Shown here piece by piece: positions 24,721-34,895 of a stretch of DNA of 64,000 nucleotides. The stretch spans positions 310,001-374,000 of the forward strand of contig NZ_VCQU01000002.1 of the NCBI RefSeq assembly GCF_012932915.1, in the 5' to 3' direction. The notes under the pieces are model-generated. The model was not told the origin of the DNA, searched no databases, and saw only the letters and a program-made list of their open reading frames with translations. This DNA is from Antrihabitans stalactiti. Its GTDB lineage: Bacteria > Actinomycetota > Actinomycetes > Mycobacteriales > Mycobacteriaceae. A program made the translations under genes and the position numbers. Numbering within the stretch: position 1 is the first letter of the stretch; each line of letters starts with the position of its first letter.

Positions 24721-26201
24721 CCGTTGGCTTCGATGTCTTCCAACACGGCGATGAGCGTGCGGACCGGTACGCCCGTGCCGCCTTTGGGGTTGTAACCCCA
24801 CGGCCCGCCGGTGTTGTACGAGGGGCCTGCGATGTCGACGTGTGCCCACTGAACTCCCTCGGCGACGAACTCGCGAAGGAAGATCCCTGCAGTCAACATG
24901 CCGCCCCAGCGGTGTGGCGTGACGTTCGCGATGTCGGCGACGTTCGATTTGAGGTCGGCGCGCAACTCCGCGGGAAACGGCATCGGCCACCCGTTCTCGC
25001 CGACGCTTTGGGAGATTCGGGCGACGCGGTCGCGGAATTCGTCGGTTCCCATCACGCCCGGCGTCCGGTTGCCGAGTGCAACGATCTGTGCGCCGGTGAG
25101 TGTTGCGGTGTCGATCAGGTAGGCGGGCCCGTCTTCGCAGGCGCGCACGATCGCGTCGGCCAGGATCAGGCGACCTTCGGCGTCGGTGTTGATCACCTCG
25201 ACGGTGGTGCCGCCGTACTGCGTGAGCACATCGCCGGGACGTTGGGCCGTGTCGGACGGCATGTTCTCGGCCATCGGGACCGTGGCGGTCAGGTTGATCG
25301 CCAGACCGAGTTTCGCGGCGAGGACGGTCGTCGCGATGACCGCCGCGGCTCCCGCCATGTCGGAGGTCATCTGCTCCATATTGGCAGCAGGCTTGATCGA
25401 GATGCCGCCGGTGTCGAACGTGATGCCCTTGCCTACGAGCGCGACTTTCGGTGCCGAGTCGTCGCCGCCCGCGTAGGTCAGCCGGACGAGCCGTGGCAGC
25501 CGCGACGAACCCTTGCCGACCCCGTAGATGCCGCCGTAGCCGCCCTTCTCGAGAGCGACATCGTCGAGCACCTCGACGGCCAATCCGACACCGGTGCCGA
25601 GAGCCGCTGCCCGCGAAGCGAACTCGGCCGGGTAGAGGTGGCTCGGGGGAGTGTTGACGAACTCGCGGGCGGTGGACACCGCCTCTGCGATCGCGGCCGA
25701 GCGCTCGAGGGTCGTTGCTGCGTCGGACGCGGTCGACACCAACGTGACCTTGGCGAGCGGGTCGTCGCCGTTCTTGGTCTTGAAGGCGGTGAAGGAGTAC
25801 GCGCCGAGGTAGAAGCCCTCCGCGGCCGCGCCGAGGTCGATCGTCGACAGAGTCGTGACCGCGCTAGCGGTGCCTGCGAGCGACCGGGCTGCCACACCGG
25901 CAGCCTTACGAATCTGCTCGGCGTTCACGTCGTCGGCGCAACCAAGTCCGACGGCAACGACGCTGCCTACGCCGAGTGACTCGGGCGCGGGCACGCGAGT
26001 GACCTCGTCGGCTTTACCTTTCGCGCCGACCGTGCGGAGTTGGGCCAACAGATCCGCGGTGTCGTTCAGGCCGTCGCCCGCAATCGTCGGACCGTCATCG
26101 CCCGAGAACAGGCCGATCACAAGGACGTCGGCGGCTTCGAGGTTTTCGCTGAGCGCCAGCTCGGGGCCGAGCGGTCGGGCTGGGGGCTGCGCGGAACTCA
26201 C
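24717..26201 (-). CDS. pepA: Leucyl aminopeptidase (M17)
   Basis: A 494-residue dinuclear-zinc aminopeptidase that removes N-terminal residues and helps recycle peptides. Active-site motifs are [16 protein letters not shown] with the metal-binding Lys and Asp, [11 protein letters not shown], and the family signature [14 protein letters not shown]. It is the pepB (Rv2213) counterpart and lies between dlaT and gcvT. The start is GTG 26201 with GGAG upstream. Hexameric and cytosolic in known members. Confidence 0.95.
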   Translation of the reverse strand: MSSAQPPARPLGPELALSENLEAADVLVIGLFSGDDGPTIAGDGLNDTADLLAQLRTVGAKGKADEVTRVPAPESLGVGSVVAVGLGCADDVNAEQIRKAAGVAARSLAGTASAVTTLSTIDLGAAAEGFYLGAYSFTAFKTKNGDDPLAKVTLVSTASDAATTLERSAAIAEAVSTAREFVNTPPSHLYPAEFASRAAALGTGVGLAVEVLDDVALEKGGYGGIYGVGKGSSRLPRLVRLTYAGGDDSAPKVALVGKGITFDTGGISIKPAANMEQMTSDMAGAAAVIATTVLAAKLGLAINLTATVPMAENMPSDTAQRPGDVLTQYGGTTVEVINTDAEGRLILADAIVRACEDGPAYLIDTATLTGAQIVALGNRTPGVMGTDEFRDRVARISQSVGENGWPMPFPAELRADLKSNVADIANVTPHRWGGMLTAGIFLREFVAEGVQWAHVDIAGPSYNTGGPWGYNPKGGTGVPVRTLIAVLEDIEANG

Positions 26202-26281
26202 AAGGTCTCCTTGGGTGGTGACGGCCGGGACATGCCAATGCTAGCCATGCCCGTCGGACCCGTCGGCTAGCGTTTGGTGCC

Positions 26282-27382
26282 ATGACCGACGCAGACCTTT
26301 TGCAGGGACCGATCGAGGCCGTCCATCGTGAGCTCGGCGCGACGTTCGCGCCGTTCGGCGGCTGGTCGATGCCGGTGTCGTACGCGGGCACCGTCGCCGA
26401 GCACAATGCGGTCCGCACAACGGTCGGGCTGTTCGATGTCAGCCACCTCGGCAAGGCGACCGTGAAAGGTCCTGGCGCAGCGGATTTCGTGAACAGCGCC
26501 TTCACCAACGATCTTGGCAAGATCCGGCCGGGCAAGGCGCAGTACACGCTGTGCTGCACAGCTGACGGCGGTGTCGTCGACGATCTGATCGCGTACTACG
26601 TGAGCGCCGACGAGATGTTTCTCGTGCCCAACGCGGCCAACACGGCGGCAGTCGTCGCAGAGCTGAAAAAGGTTGCACCGGAGGGTATTACCGTCACCGA
26701 CGAGCATCGTGCGTTCGGCGTCTTCGCCGTCCAGGGGCCACGCTCGACCGAAGTGCTTGCCGCACTGGGTTTGCCGACCGACATGGAGTACATGGCTTTC
26801 GAGGACGCGGAGTGGTCCGGGGTGCCGGTGCGTGTGTGCCGAACCGGCTACACCGGTGAGCACGGCTTCGAACTACTGCCACGCTGGGACGACGCCGAAG
26901 CGCTCTTCCGGGCGTTGATCGAGCAGGTCCAGGCTGCAGGGGGAGCGGCGGCCGGGCTCGGCGCCCGCGACACGTTGCGCACCGAAATGGGCTACCCCTT
27001 GCACGGTCACGAGTTGTCGCTCGAAATCTCGCCGCTGCAGGCCCGATGTGGCTGGGCGATCGGGTGGAAGAAGTCGGAGTTCTGGGGCAAAGACGCGCTC
27101 ACGAAGGAAAAGGCTGACGGTCCGCGTCGCAAGATGTGGGGGCTGAAACTGCTGGACCGCGGCGTGCTGCGGCAGGGGCAGTCCGTGCTGCGCGACGGGG
27201 AACCGGTTGGCGAGACGACGTCAGGCACGTTCTCGCCGACGCTGAAGGTCGGGATCGCGCTCGCGCTCGTCGACTCGGAAGCGGGGATCGAAGCAGGCGC
27301 CGAGGTCGAAGTCGACGTCCGCGGACGGCGCCTGCGCTGCGAGGTCGTCAACCCGCCGTTTGTCGAGGTCAAGACGAAGTAA
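26282..27382 (+). CDS. gcvT: Aminomethyltransferase, glycine cleavage T protein
   Basis: A 366-residue tetrahydrofolate-dependent enzyme that takes the aminomethyl group from lipoylated H protein. Features include [10 protein letters not shown] near the N-terminus, [14 protein letters not shown], the folate-binding region, and [24 protein letters not shown] box ends 9 nt before the ATG, so the transcript may be leaderless or have a very short leader. It stands divergent from pepA. The other gcv genes are not in the window. Confidence 0.95.
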   Translation: MTDADLLQGPIEAVHRELGATFAPFGGWSMPVSYAGTVAEHNAVRTTVGLFDVSHLGKATVKGPGAADFVNSAFTNDLGKIRPGKAQYTLCCTADGGVVDDLIAYYVSADEMFLVPNAANTAAVVAELKKVAPEGITVTDEHRAFGVFAVQGPRSTEVLAALGLPTDMEYMAFEDAEWSGVPVRVCRTGYTGEHGFELLPRWDDAEALFRALIEQVQAAGGAAAGLGARDTLRTEMGYPLHGHELSLEISPLQARCGWAIGWKKSEFWGKDALTKEKADGPRRKMWGLKLLDRGVLRQGQSVLRDGEPVGETTSGTFSPTLKVGIALALVDSEAGIEAGAEVEVDVRGRRLRCEVVNPPFVEVKTK

Positions 27383-27396
27383 CGGTGGCCGTTCGA

Positions 27397-27402
27397 TAGA
27401 AT
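27397..27402 (+). promoter_or_regulatory. Leaderless -10 box (TAGAAT)
   Basis: TAGAAT ends 8 nt before ATG 27410 of ilvE; no ribosome binding site. Confidence 0.45.
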
Positions 27403-27409
27403 TGCGGGC

Positions 27410-28516
27410 ATGACATCTGCCGCCCTCGACTTCAGTCGTGTCCCGCATCCGTCTCCAGCGACGGAGCAGGCTCGGGCTGCGATCCTGGCGGCACCTGGTT
27501 TCGGCAAATACGTCACCGATCACATGGTGTCCATCGACTACACGGCAGACGCCGGCTGGTCGAACGCGCAGGTTGTTCCCTATGGCCCGATCCAGCTCGA
27601 TCCGTGCTCGATGGTGCTGCACTACGGCCAGGCGATCTTCGAGGGACTGAAGGCGTACCGGCAGCAGGGTGGCGGAATCTCGTCGTTCCGGATCGACGCG
27701 AACGCTCGTCGCCTGCAAACCTCGGCGCAGCGCATCGCGATGCCGTCCTTGCCGGAAGAGCTATTCATCCAGTCGGTCATCGAACTCATCGACGTCGACC
27801 ACGAGTGGGTGCCCGCCGCAGGTGGGGAAGATGCGCTGTACTTGCGTCCCTACATGTTTGCCACCGAAGCAGGTCTGGGTGTGCGGCCCGCGTCGCAGTA
27901 CAGGTACCTGCTCATCGCTTCGCCTGCAGGCGCTTACTTCCCGCGCGGCGTCAAGCCGGTGAAGGTCTGGCTGTCGACGGAGTACGTCCGCGCCGCACCC
28001 GGCGGCACGGGAGCAGCGAAGTTCGCAGGCAACTACGCGGCCTCGCTCGTTGCGCAGGCGCAAGCTGCTGAGCAGGGCTGTGACCAGGTGGTATGGCTCG
28101 ACGCGATCGAACGCCGCTACGTCGAGGAAATGGGCGGGATGAACCTTTTCTTCGTGTTCGGGTCCGGTCCGGACGCGCGTCTCGTCACACCCGAGCTGTC
28201 CGGTTCGTTGTTGCCAGGCATCACGCGCAACTCATTGCTGACCCTCGCCGCCGACGCGGGCTTCGCGGTCGAGGAGCGCAAGATCGCGACCGACGAGTGG
28301 AAGAAGAAGGCGAAGTCCGGCGAGATCACCGAGGTGTTCGCGTGCGGAACGGCTGCGGTGATCACGCCCGTCGGCTCGGTGAAATCGGCGGACGGCGAAT
28401 TCACGATCGCCGACGGCGAGCCGGGTGACGTGACGATGGCGCTGCGCGACACCTTGACCGGCATCCAGCGCGGCACGTTCGCCGACATCCACGGCTGGAT
28501 GACGAAACTCCGCTAG
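27410..28516 (+). CDS. ilvE: Branched-chain amino acid aminotransferase
   Basis: A 368-residue PLP enzyme of fold type IV that makes Val, Leu and Ile from their keto acids. Visible motifs: [26 protein letters not shown], the PLP lysine in [15 protein letters not shown] (about residue 205), and [13 protein letters not shown] followed by a substrate-loop region. Length is typical for actinobacterial IlvE. It lies 27 nt after gcvT with its own promoter and is convergent with the metallo-beta-lactamase gene. Confidence 0.96.
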   Translation: MTSAALDFSRVPHPSPATEQARAAILAAPGFGKYVTDHMVSIDYTADAGWSNAQVVPYGPIQLDPCSMVLHYGQAIFEGLKAYRQQGGGISSFRIDANARRLQTSAQRIAMPSLPEELFIQSVIELIDVDHEWVPAAGGEDALYLRPYMFATEAGLGVRPASQYRYLLIASPAGAYFPRGVKPVKVWLSTEYVRAAPGGTGAAKFAGNYAASLVAQAQAAEQGCDQVVWLDAIERRYVEEMGGMNLFFVFGSGPDARLVTPELSGSLLPGITRNSLLTLAADAGFAVEERKIATDEWKKKAKSGEITEVFACGTAAVITPVGSVKSADGEFTIADGEPGDVTMALRDTLTGIQRGTFADIHGWMTKLR

Positions 28517-28527
28517 GCGATGCGGCG

Positions 28528-29238
28528 TCAGGCGAAAAACGCCCGCCATTCTTGAAGGTTGCGCGGCTTGAACACGTAGTTCGTCGCCTTCACCGTCGAC
28601 AGTGCCGCGCTCGGCTCGTCGGAGTACCAGTGGCCGGGGAAGACGGTCGGGTCGCCTTCGAGCTGCGCGAGGTTCTGCAGGCTGCGATACATCTCGTCGC
28701 GATCGCCGCCGGGAAAGTCGGTCCGGCCGCAACCTTCGAGGAACAGCGTGTCGCCCGCAACCAGGCGGCCGTCGAGCAGGAAGCACTGGCTGCCCGGCGT
28801 ATGGCCGGGGGTATGCAGTAGTTCGATCTCGATCGCGCCGACACTGACCTTGTCACGATGGCCGTGCCCGGTCAGCACACTCTTCTCGATGCCCGTGACA
28901 TTCGAAACCCAGTCCACCTCATGCTCGTTCACATGGACCGGCACTTGCACGCGGTCGAGCAACTCGGCCAGACCTTTGAGGGTGAACCCCATCATGGTCC
29001 CGCCGACATGGTCTGGATGGTGGTGCGTGACGAGCACACCGGACAGGCGCAGGCCGTCCTCCTCGATCGCATCGACGAGATCGCCCGCCGCATACGCGGG
29101 GTCGACGACGAGGCAGTCGCCCGTCTCCCGATCACCGATGAGATAGGAGAAGTTCCGCATCTGCGTCGCGATCGGATCGCCGACGGCCCAATCGCGGCCG
29201 GCGAGGAGTTGGCGAAAATACAAGCGGTCGTCGGGCAT
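28528..29238 (-). CDS. Metallo-beta-lactamase-fold hydrolase
   Basis: A 236-residue MBL-fold protein of the glyoxalase II / persulfide-dioxygenase-like group. The metal-binding motif is THHHPDHVGG, with further metal ligands in HTPGHTPGSQ and VAGDTLFLEGCGRTDFPGGD, and FPGHWYSDEP near the end. Thioester or persulfide hydrolysis is the family range; the substrate cannot be read from sequence. It is the last gene of the minus-strand cobalamin cluster, 9 nt after cobS, as is usual in rhodococci. Confidence 0.85.
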   Translation of the reverse strand: MPDDRLYFRQLLAGRDWAVGDPIATQMRNFSYLIGDRETGDCLVVDPAYAAGDLVDAIEEDGLRLSGVLVTHHHPDHVGGTMMGFTLKGLAELLDRVQVPVHVNEHEVDWVSNVTGIEKSVLTGHGHRDKVSVGAIEIELLHTPGHTPGSQCFLLDGRLVAGDTLFLEGCGRTDFPGGDRDEMYRSLQNLAQLEGDPTVFPGHWYSDEPSAALSTVKATNYVFKPRNLQEWRAFFA

Positions 29239-29247
29239 GCGGCCAGC

Positions 29248-29985
29248 CTATAGAAGCGCGCCGACAGCGCAGCTCGCGACCGTAACCTCGATGACGGCCC
29301 CGAGGACGTCGCCGCTCACGCCCCCGAACCGCTTGGCGCAGTGCGCGACAAACAGCATGCTCAGGGCCAGTACGACGACGACGGCCAGCGGCAGCTGCCA
29401 CCAGCAGTCGAGTGCGAAGGCTGCGGCAACGACCAGCGCGGCTGACCACACGAGGCCGATCCAGAGTGGTTGAGTGCCTGCGACGAGCGCACCGAAGCCG
29501 GTGTCGCTCGACGCGCGGATGCCTTGACGGCAGGCAAGGACGACGGCGACCCTGCCCGTGCAGACGGCGATGACGATGGCGGCCCATTCCTCGGAGAAGC
29601 CGAGGAAGCCCAACGAAAGCGATTGCACACCAATCGAAACGACGATCGCTGCGACGCCGAACGGTCCGGCGGACCCGGACCGCATAACTTCGCGGGCGCG
29701 TTCGGGCGGACCGTAGCAGCCCAGACCGTCGAAGGTGTCGGCCAATCCGTCCAGATGCATGCTGCGAGTGGCGAGGATCAGTGCGGCGACCGTCAGCAGT
29801 CCGGCGAGCGATGGTTCGATCCGATGCTCGAGCAGCCACAACAGTCCGGCTGCCACGCCGCCGAGCACAAGCCCAACCACCGGCGTGAACGCAATCGCCT
29901 TCTTCGCGAGGGTGCGATCGACGGTATCCGGTCCGCGGATCGGCAGGACCGTCAGCCAGGAGAACGCCAGCCGCAACCCGGTCAC
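29248..29985 (-). CDS. cobS: Adenosylcobinamide-GDP ribazoletransferase
   Basis: A 245-residue integral membrane protein that joins adenosylcobinamide-GDP with alpha-ribazole in the last steps of cobalamin assembly. Motifs: [13 protein letters not shown] at the N-terminus, [17 protein letters not shown], and about six hydrophobic helices. The start is GTG 29985, overlapping the cobT stop by 4 nt (GTGA); the open frame to 30186 is only read-through of cobT in another frame. Confidence 0.93.
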   Translation of the reverse strand: MTGLRLAFSWLTVLPIRGPDTVDRTLAKKAIAFTPVVGLVLGGVAAGLLWLLEHRIEPSLAGLLTVAALILATRSMHLDGLADTFDGLGCYGPPERAREVMRSGSAGPFGVAAIVVSIGVQSLSLGFLGFSEEWAAIVIAVCTGRVAVVLACRQGIRASSDTGFGALVAGTQPLWIGLVWSAALVVAAAFALDCWWQLPLAVVVVLALSMLFVAHCAKRFGGVSGDVLGAVIEVTVASCAVGALL

Positions 29986-31022
29986 GACTTGTCGGACACT
30001 CCCGCGTCGCCGAACGTCGCCATTTCCGCCAGCGTCGCCACCGCTGCATGCAGGATCGGCAGTGCTGTCAGCGCGCCGGATCCTTCGCCCAACCGCATGT
30101 CCATCTCGATGAGCGGTTCCAGCCGAAGTTGTGCCAAGGCGATCGTGTGGGCAGGTTCGGTCGAGCGATGGCCGGCGACCCACCACGCTGATGCACCCGG
30201 TGCGAGGTCCTCGGCGACCAGTGCGGCAGCCGTCACGACGACGCCGTCGAGGATGACTGGGGTCCGCCTGATCGCGGCTTGGGCGAGGAATCCGGCCATC
30301 GCCGCGAAGTCCGCGCCCGACGCGACTCGCAGCAGCTCGACGGGGTTCTTCACGACCGGGCGGGCTCGGCGCAGGGCATCGCGGACGGCTGCAGTCTTCT
30401 TGCTCCAGCCGGCGTCGTCGATGCCCGTTCCACGGCCGACGGCGGCGACCGGCTCGGTGTTGGTGAGTGCGGCGATGAGGACGGTGGCGGGAGTGGTGTT
30501 GCCGATTCCCATGTCACCGGCGATAAGGAGGTCCGCGCCAGAGTCGACCTCTTCGTCGGCGATTGCCCTGCCTGCGGCGATGGCGCGCTCGACTTCGTCC
30601 TGGCTGAGGGCATCTTCGCTATCGATCGACCCCGAGGATCGCCGGACCTTGTGGGTCGACACTGCGGGGCCGGTATCGGCATCGACGGCGATATCGACGA
30701 CGCGGACCGTCGCGCCCGCGACCTTCGCCAGCGCATTCACCGCTGCGCCGCCGTTGATGAAGTTGCCGACCATCTGCGGCGTGACCTCGCTCGGAAATGC
30801 CGATACACCCTTGCGAGCGATGCCGTGGTCACCGGCAAAGATCACTACCCGTGGCCGCGCGAGCGGGTTCGGCGGGCACACACCCTGGCAGGCGGCGACC
30901 CAGTTGCCGAGCAGCTCGAGGCGGCCGAGCGATCCGGCCGGCTTCGTCAGCTGCAGCTGCCGAGCTTCCGCTTCGGAACGCGTTGCGGCGCTCGGTGGTT
31001 CGATGTGGTCGAACTCAGTCAT
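29982..31022 (-). CDS. cobT: Nicotinate-nucleotide--dimethylbenzimidazole phosphoribosyltransferase
   Basis: A 346-residue enzyme making alpha-ribazole phosphate for the lower ligand of cobalamin. Family landmarks: [53 protein letters not shown] and the C-terminal [15 protein letters not shown] with the catalytic Glu. It is coupled to cobS by overlap and preceded by cobU at 10-nt spacing. Confidence 0.95.
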   Translation of the reverse strand: MTEFDHIEPPSAATRSEAEARQLQLTKPAGSLGRLELLGNWVAACQGVCPPNPLARPRVVIFAGDHGIARKGVSAFPSEVTPQMVGNFINGGAAVNALAKVAGATVRVVDIAVDADTGPAVSTHKVRRSSGSIDSEDALSQDEVERAIAAGRAIADEEVDSGADLLIAGDMGIGNTTPATVLIAALTNTEPVAAVGRGTGIDDAGWSKKTAAVRDALRRARPVVKNPVELLRVASGADFAAMAGFLAQAAIRRTPVILDGVVVTAAALVAEDLAPGASAWWVAGHRSTEPAHTIALAQLRLEPLIEMDMRLGEGSGALTALPILHAAVATLAEMATFGDAGVSDKS

Positions 31023-31031
31023 GGGTGCCTT

Positions 31032-31559
31032 TCACTTGAGCTTCATGGGCAGGCCTGCGATCACGAATACGACCTCGTCGCATACCGCAGCCAGCCGTTG
31101 ATTAAGCGTGCCGAGTTCGTCGCGGAACAGCCTGCCGGACGCGGTCGCCGGTACGACGCCGTGCCCCACCTCGGGGCTCACGAGGACGAGGCGACCGGGG
31201 TAGTCGGCGACCGAATTCACCAGCGGCGCTGTGTCGATCGTCCCGCGCGGACGGTCCCAGGCTTGTGCGGCGTCGAGCGCGGCGGTGAGCCAGGTGCCGA
31301 TGTCGTCGATCAGGGTCGGTGGTCCGGCGGTGCGCAGTGTGGCGGTGAGGTCGACGTTCTCGACCACGGTCCACGTCGACGGCCGTCTGGTCCGGTGTGC
31401 GGCGATGCGGTGTTCGAAATCGGCGTCGTCAGGATTGCGCCGGGCGGTTGCGACGTAGCGAGCCGGACCGTCGCCGACCAGCTGTTCCGCGTGTGCCGAC
31501 TTGCCTGACCGCGCGCCGCCCAGGACCAGCGTCTTGAGCGGGGGAGGGTCGGCTGGCAC
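31032..31559 (-). CDS. cobU: Adenosylcobinamide kinase / guanylyltransferase
   Basis: A 175-residue bifunctional enzyme phosphorylating adenosylcobinamide and attaching GMP. The P-loop is LVLGGARSGKSAHAEQL near the N-terminus, and YVATARRNPDDADFEHRIAAHRTRRP is the typical second block. The start is taken as GTG 31559, 4 nt after the stop of the preceding regulator; a TTG at 31577 inside that gene is the alternative. It completes the cobU-cobT-cobS set. Confidence 0.92.
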   Translation of the reverse strand: MPADPPPLKTLVLGGARSGKSAHAEQLVGDGPARYVATARRNPDDADFEHRIAAHRTRRPSTWTVVENVDLTATLRTAGPPTLIDDIGTWLTAALDAAQAWDRPRGTIDTAPLVNSVADYPGRLVLVSPEVGHGVVPATASGRLFRDELGTLNQRLAAVCDEVVFVIAGLPMKLK

Positions 31560-31563
31560 GAGG

Positions 31564-32532
31564 CTAGACGCTACCAACTCCCGGGGCTGCGAAGCGTCGA
31601 CGGTAGTCCGCAGGCGGGATGCCGACGGCGCGATTGAAGTGGTGGCGCAGTAGGGCGCCCGAGCCGAAGCCGCAGCGTTCTGCGATCCGGTCGAGGGTGA
31701 GGTCGGTGTCTTCGAGGAGTTGCTTGGCCAGCAGCACGCGCTGGTTGGTCAGCCATTTCACCGGTGTCGTCCCGGTCTCGGCCGCGAACTTGCGCGCGAA
31801 GGTCCGCGTCGACATCGTCGAGCGGAAGGCCAGGTCGTCGATCGTGTGTGGCAGGTCGAGGTTGTCGTTCATCCATTCGAGCGTGGAACTCAAACTGTCG
31901 GAACGATATTCGACGACAGGTCGCTCGATGAACTGGCGCTGGCCACCGTCACGCTGCGGCGGAACCACCATGCGCCGGGCTATCGCATTGGCGACCGAGC
32001 TGCCGAGTTCCCGACGGACCAGGTGGAGACACGCGTCGATTCCCGCAGCGGTCCCTGCGCTGGTGATCAGATTCCCTTCGTCGACGAACAGTACGTCGGG
32101 ATCGACCACAGCGGTCGGGAAACGCTCCGCCAATGCCTCGACGTAGCGCCAGTGGGTGGTGCACTTGCGACCGTCGAGCAACCCGGCCTCGCCCGCGAGG
32201 AACGCCCCAGAGCAGACGGTCAACACTGTTGCGCCCGCGTCGGACGCCGTCCGGATGGCGTCGAGTATCGCGGGGTCGACGTTCGTCGTGGTTCTCGATG
32301 CCGGGATGGCGACCAGGTCGGCGCCCTTCAGACCGTCGAGCCCGAATTCGGGCGTCACCGCCACACCGGGCGTGGACATTCGCAGCGGACGGCCGGGCTC
32401 GAGCCCGCATACGCGAAAATCGAAGGCGGGCAGACCATCTGCGGTGCGGTCGAGGCCGAATACTTCGCAGACGACGCCGAACTCGAACATCGCCGCAGGT
32501 TCGACCAATACGGCAGCAACCGTGGACAACAT
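31564..32532 (-). CDS. GlxA-type AraC-family transcriptional regulator
   Basis: A 322-residue regulator with an N-terminal DJ-1/PfpI-like domain (about 1-165; VLTVCSGAFLAGEAGLLDGRKCTTHW contains the nucleophile-elbow Cys position). A C-terminal AraC DNA-binding domain has two helix-turn-helix units (TIDDLAFRSTMSTRTFARKFAAETG and TLDRIAERCGFGSGALLRHHF). It lies immediately upstream of cobU on the same strand and may control the cluster, though this is inferred from position. The start is ATG 32532: TACACT (32545-32540) ends 8 nt upstream, so the transcript is leaderless. Confidence 0.85.
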   Translation of the reverse strand: MLSTVAAVLVEPAAMFEFGVVCEVFGLDRTADGLPAFDFRVCGLEPGRPLRMSTPGVAVTPEFGLDGLKGADLVAIPASRTTTNVDPAILDAIRTASDAGATVLTVCSGAFLAGEAGLLDGRKCTTHWRYVEALAERFPTAVVDPDVLFVDEGNLITSAGTAAGIDACLHLVRRELGSSVANAIARRMVVPPQRDGGQRQFIERPVVEYRSDSLSSTLEWMNDNLDLPHTIDDLAFRSTMSTRTFARKFAAETGTTPVKWLTNQRVLLAKQLLEDTDLTLDRIAERCGFGSGALLRHHFNRAVGIPPADYRRRFAAPGVGSV

Positions 32533-32539
32533 GGCGCCA

Positions 32540-32545
32540 AGTGTA
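32540..32545 (-). promoter_or_regulatory. Leaderless -10 box (TACACT)
   Basis: On the minus strand TACACT ends 8 nt before ATG 32532 of the GlxA-type regulator, which would also drive cobUTS. Confidence 0.45.
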
Positions 32546-32619
32546 ACTGGCAGAATCTTGATGCACCATGGCATTGCTGCCGCTGGTGGCACTAAATGTG
32601 CGAGCGCAAACTTACTGCC

Positions 32620-32745
32620 ATGAGCATCTTGGCAGCACTACGAGAGTTCTTCTCGCCACATGGATTCCTGGCTGGGCAGTACCCAGCCGACCGCGACGTC
32701 GAGCGCGTGTCGACCGAGCTAGCCGCAATGGCAGCGCACCGCTAG
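32620..32745 (+). CDS. Possible 41-residue small protein
   Basis: ATG at 32620 to TAG at 32743-32745 encodes MSILAALREFFSPHGFLAGQ and then a polar, acidic tail ending in MAAHR. The N-terminal half is amphipathic. Its stop overlaps the stop of the convergent DUF3043 gene by 4 nt, a spacing typical of real neighbouring genes. No ribosome site is obvious. Too short to classify; real or not can only be settled by conservation or ribosome profiling. Confidence 0.4.
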   Translation: MSILAALREFFSPHGFLAGQYPADRDVERVSTELAAMAAHR

Positions 32746-33389
32746 ACCGCGTCGCCCGGTTTCACTCGCGGCTTCGGCAGGCGCATCTTCTTGATCTGCG
32801 ATGCGCGCGTGAAGGCGTACCACCCGAGCTTGAAACCGCCGTCCGGGGAATCGGGGAAGCGCTCGGCGACCCGCTTGTTCACCATCTTGCCGAGGTAGAC
32901 GCCCTCGCCGATCATGAAGAGCATCATCACCAGCATGGCGAAGGTGACGATGAACTGCAGCAGTGGGCTGATGAACATCGTCACGATCAGGACCAGCGCC
33001 AACGGCATGAACATGCCGACGAGGTTGCGGCGAGAGTCGATGATGTCGCGGACAAATGCCCGCACCGGACCCTTGTCGCGCGGCAGCAGATAGGCGTCGT
33101 CGCCGGCGGCCATACGCTCGCGACGCGTCGCGGCGGCCTCGCGGCGCGCGGCGGCTGCGACTTTGCGGTCCTCTTTGGTCCCCTTGACCGTCTTGCGGCG
33201 AGCGCGCGCCTCCTTGGAGGTCAGCGGCGCAGGCGCGACAGGGCCACGCTTGCGAGCCTCCGCATCGCGTCGTTTGGGGGTCGGACGTCCTTTTCCAAGC
33301 GAGACCTTGGCGGAATCGTCGTCGACCGAGACCGACGCGTCGGTGGTCTGGTCCGAGTTGTCGTCGTCGCCTCGACGTAACAGCTTCAC
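32742..33389 (-). CDS. DUF3043 membrane protein
   Basis: A 215-residue protein with a highly charged, probably disordered N-terminus (about 1-95, rich in Lys/Arg/Glu/Ala) ending in the conserved AYLLPRDKGPVRAFVRDIIDSRRNLVGMF block. Two membrane helices (about 127-165) and a basic cytoplasmic end follow. It corresponds to the conserved mycobacterial DUF3043 protein near erpA. Function unknown. Confidence 0.85.
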   Translation of the reverse strand: MKLLRRGDDDNSDQTTDASVSVDDDSAKVSLGKGRPTPKRRDAEARKRGPVAPAPLTSKEARARRKTVKGTKEDRKVAAAARREAAATRRERMAAGDDAYLLPRDKGPVRAFVRDIIDSRRNLVGMFMPLALVLIVTMFISPLLQFIVTFAMLVMMLFMIGEGVYLGKMVNKRVAERFPDSPDGGFKLGWYAFTRASQIKKMRLPKPRVKPGDAV

Positions 33390-33484
33390 CCGTCCAGGCT
33401 ATCTGCATTTAGAGGAATAGAGATCGCCGGAGTACCGTTGAAGCATTCGCGGGGTATGAACAAGCCTGTCTATAGGGAGAGTCC

Positions 33485-33835
33485 ATGACTGTACAGAACG
33501 AGACCACCACCCACGGTGTCACGTTGAGCGATGCTGCGGCAGCCAAGGCGAAGGCTCTGCTCGATCAAGAAGGCCGCGACGACCTGGCACTGCGCATTGC
33601 AGTCCAGCCGGGTGGCTGTGCTGGACTCCGGTACCAGCTCTTCTTCGACGACCGTTCGTTGGACGGCGACCTCATCAAGGAGATCGGTGGAGTAACCCTC
33701 GCCGTAGACCGGATGAGTGCACCGTACGTCGACGGCGCTTCGATCGATTTCGTCGACACCATCGAGAAGCAGGGCTTCACGATCGACAACCCCAACGCGT
33801 CCGGCTCGTGCGCCTGCGGTGACAGCTTCAACTGA
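33485..33835 (+). CDS. erpA: Iron-sulfur cluster insertion protein ErpA/HesB family
   Basis: A 116-residue A-type carrier that delivers Fe-S clusters to apoproteins. The three cluster cysteines are in PGGCAGLRY and SCACGDSF, the invariant pattern of the HesB/IscA/ErpA family. It is the Rv2204c counterpart. AGGGAGA lies just upstream of the ATG. Clients in this window could include lipoyl synthase and the Rieske protein, by general knowledge of the family only. Confidence 0.92.
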   Translation: MTVQNETTTHGVTLSDAAAAKAKALLDQEGRDDLALRIAVQPGGCAGLRYQLFFDDRSLDGDLIKEIGGVTLAVDRMSAPYVDGASIDFVDTIEKQGFTIDNPNASGSCACGDSFN

Positions 33836-33865
33836 CGCCGTCTGCGTCGGTCCGAGAAATCTAGT

Positions 33866-34893
<1,028 letters not shown>

Positions 34894-34895
34894 GT

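Noticed and set aside
29470-31101. 543-residue plus-strand reading frame opposite cobS and cobT
   Set aside because: Antisense to two enzymes with clear motifs; Ser/Ala-rich sequence without domains.
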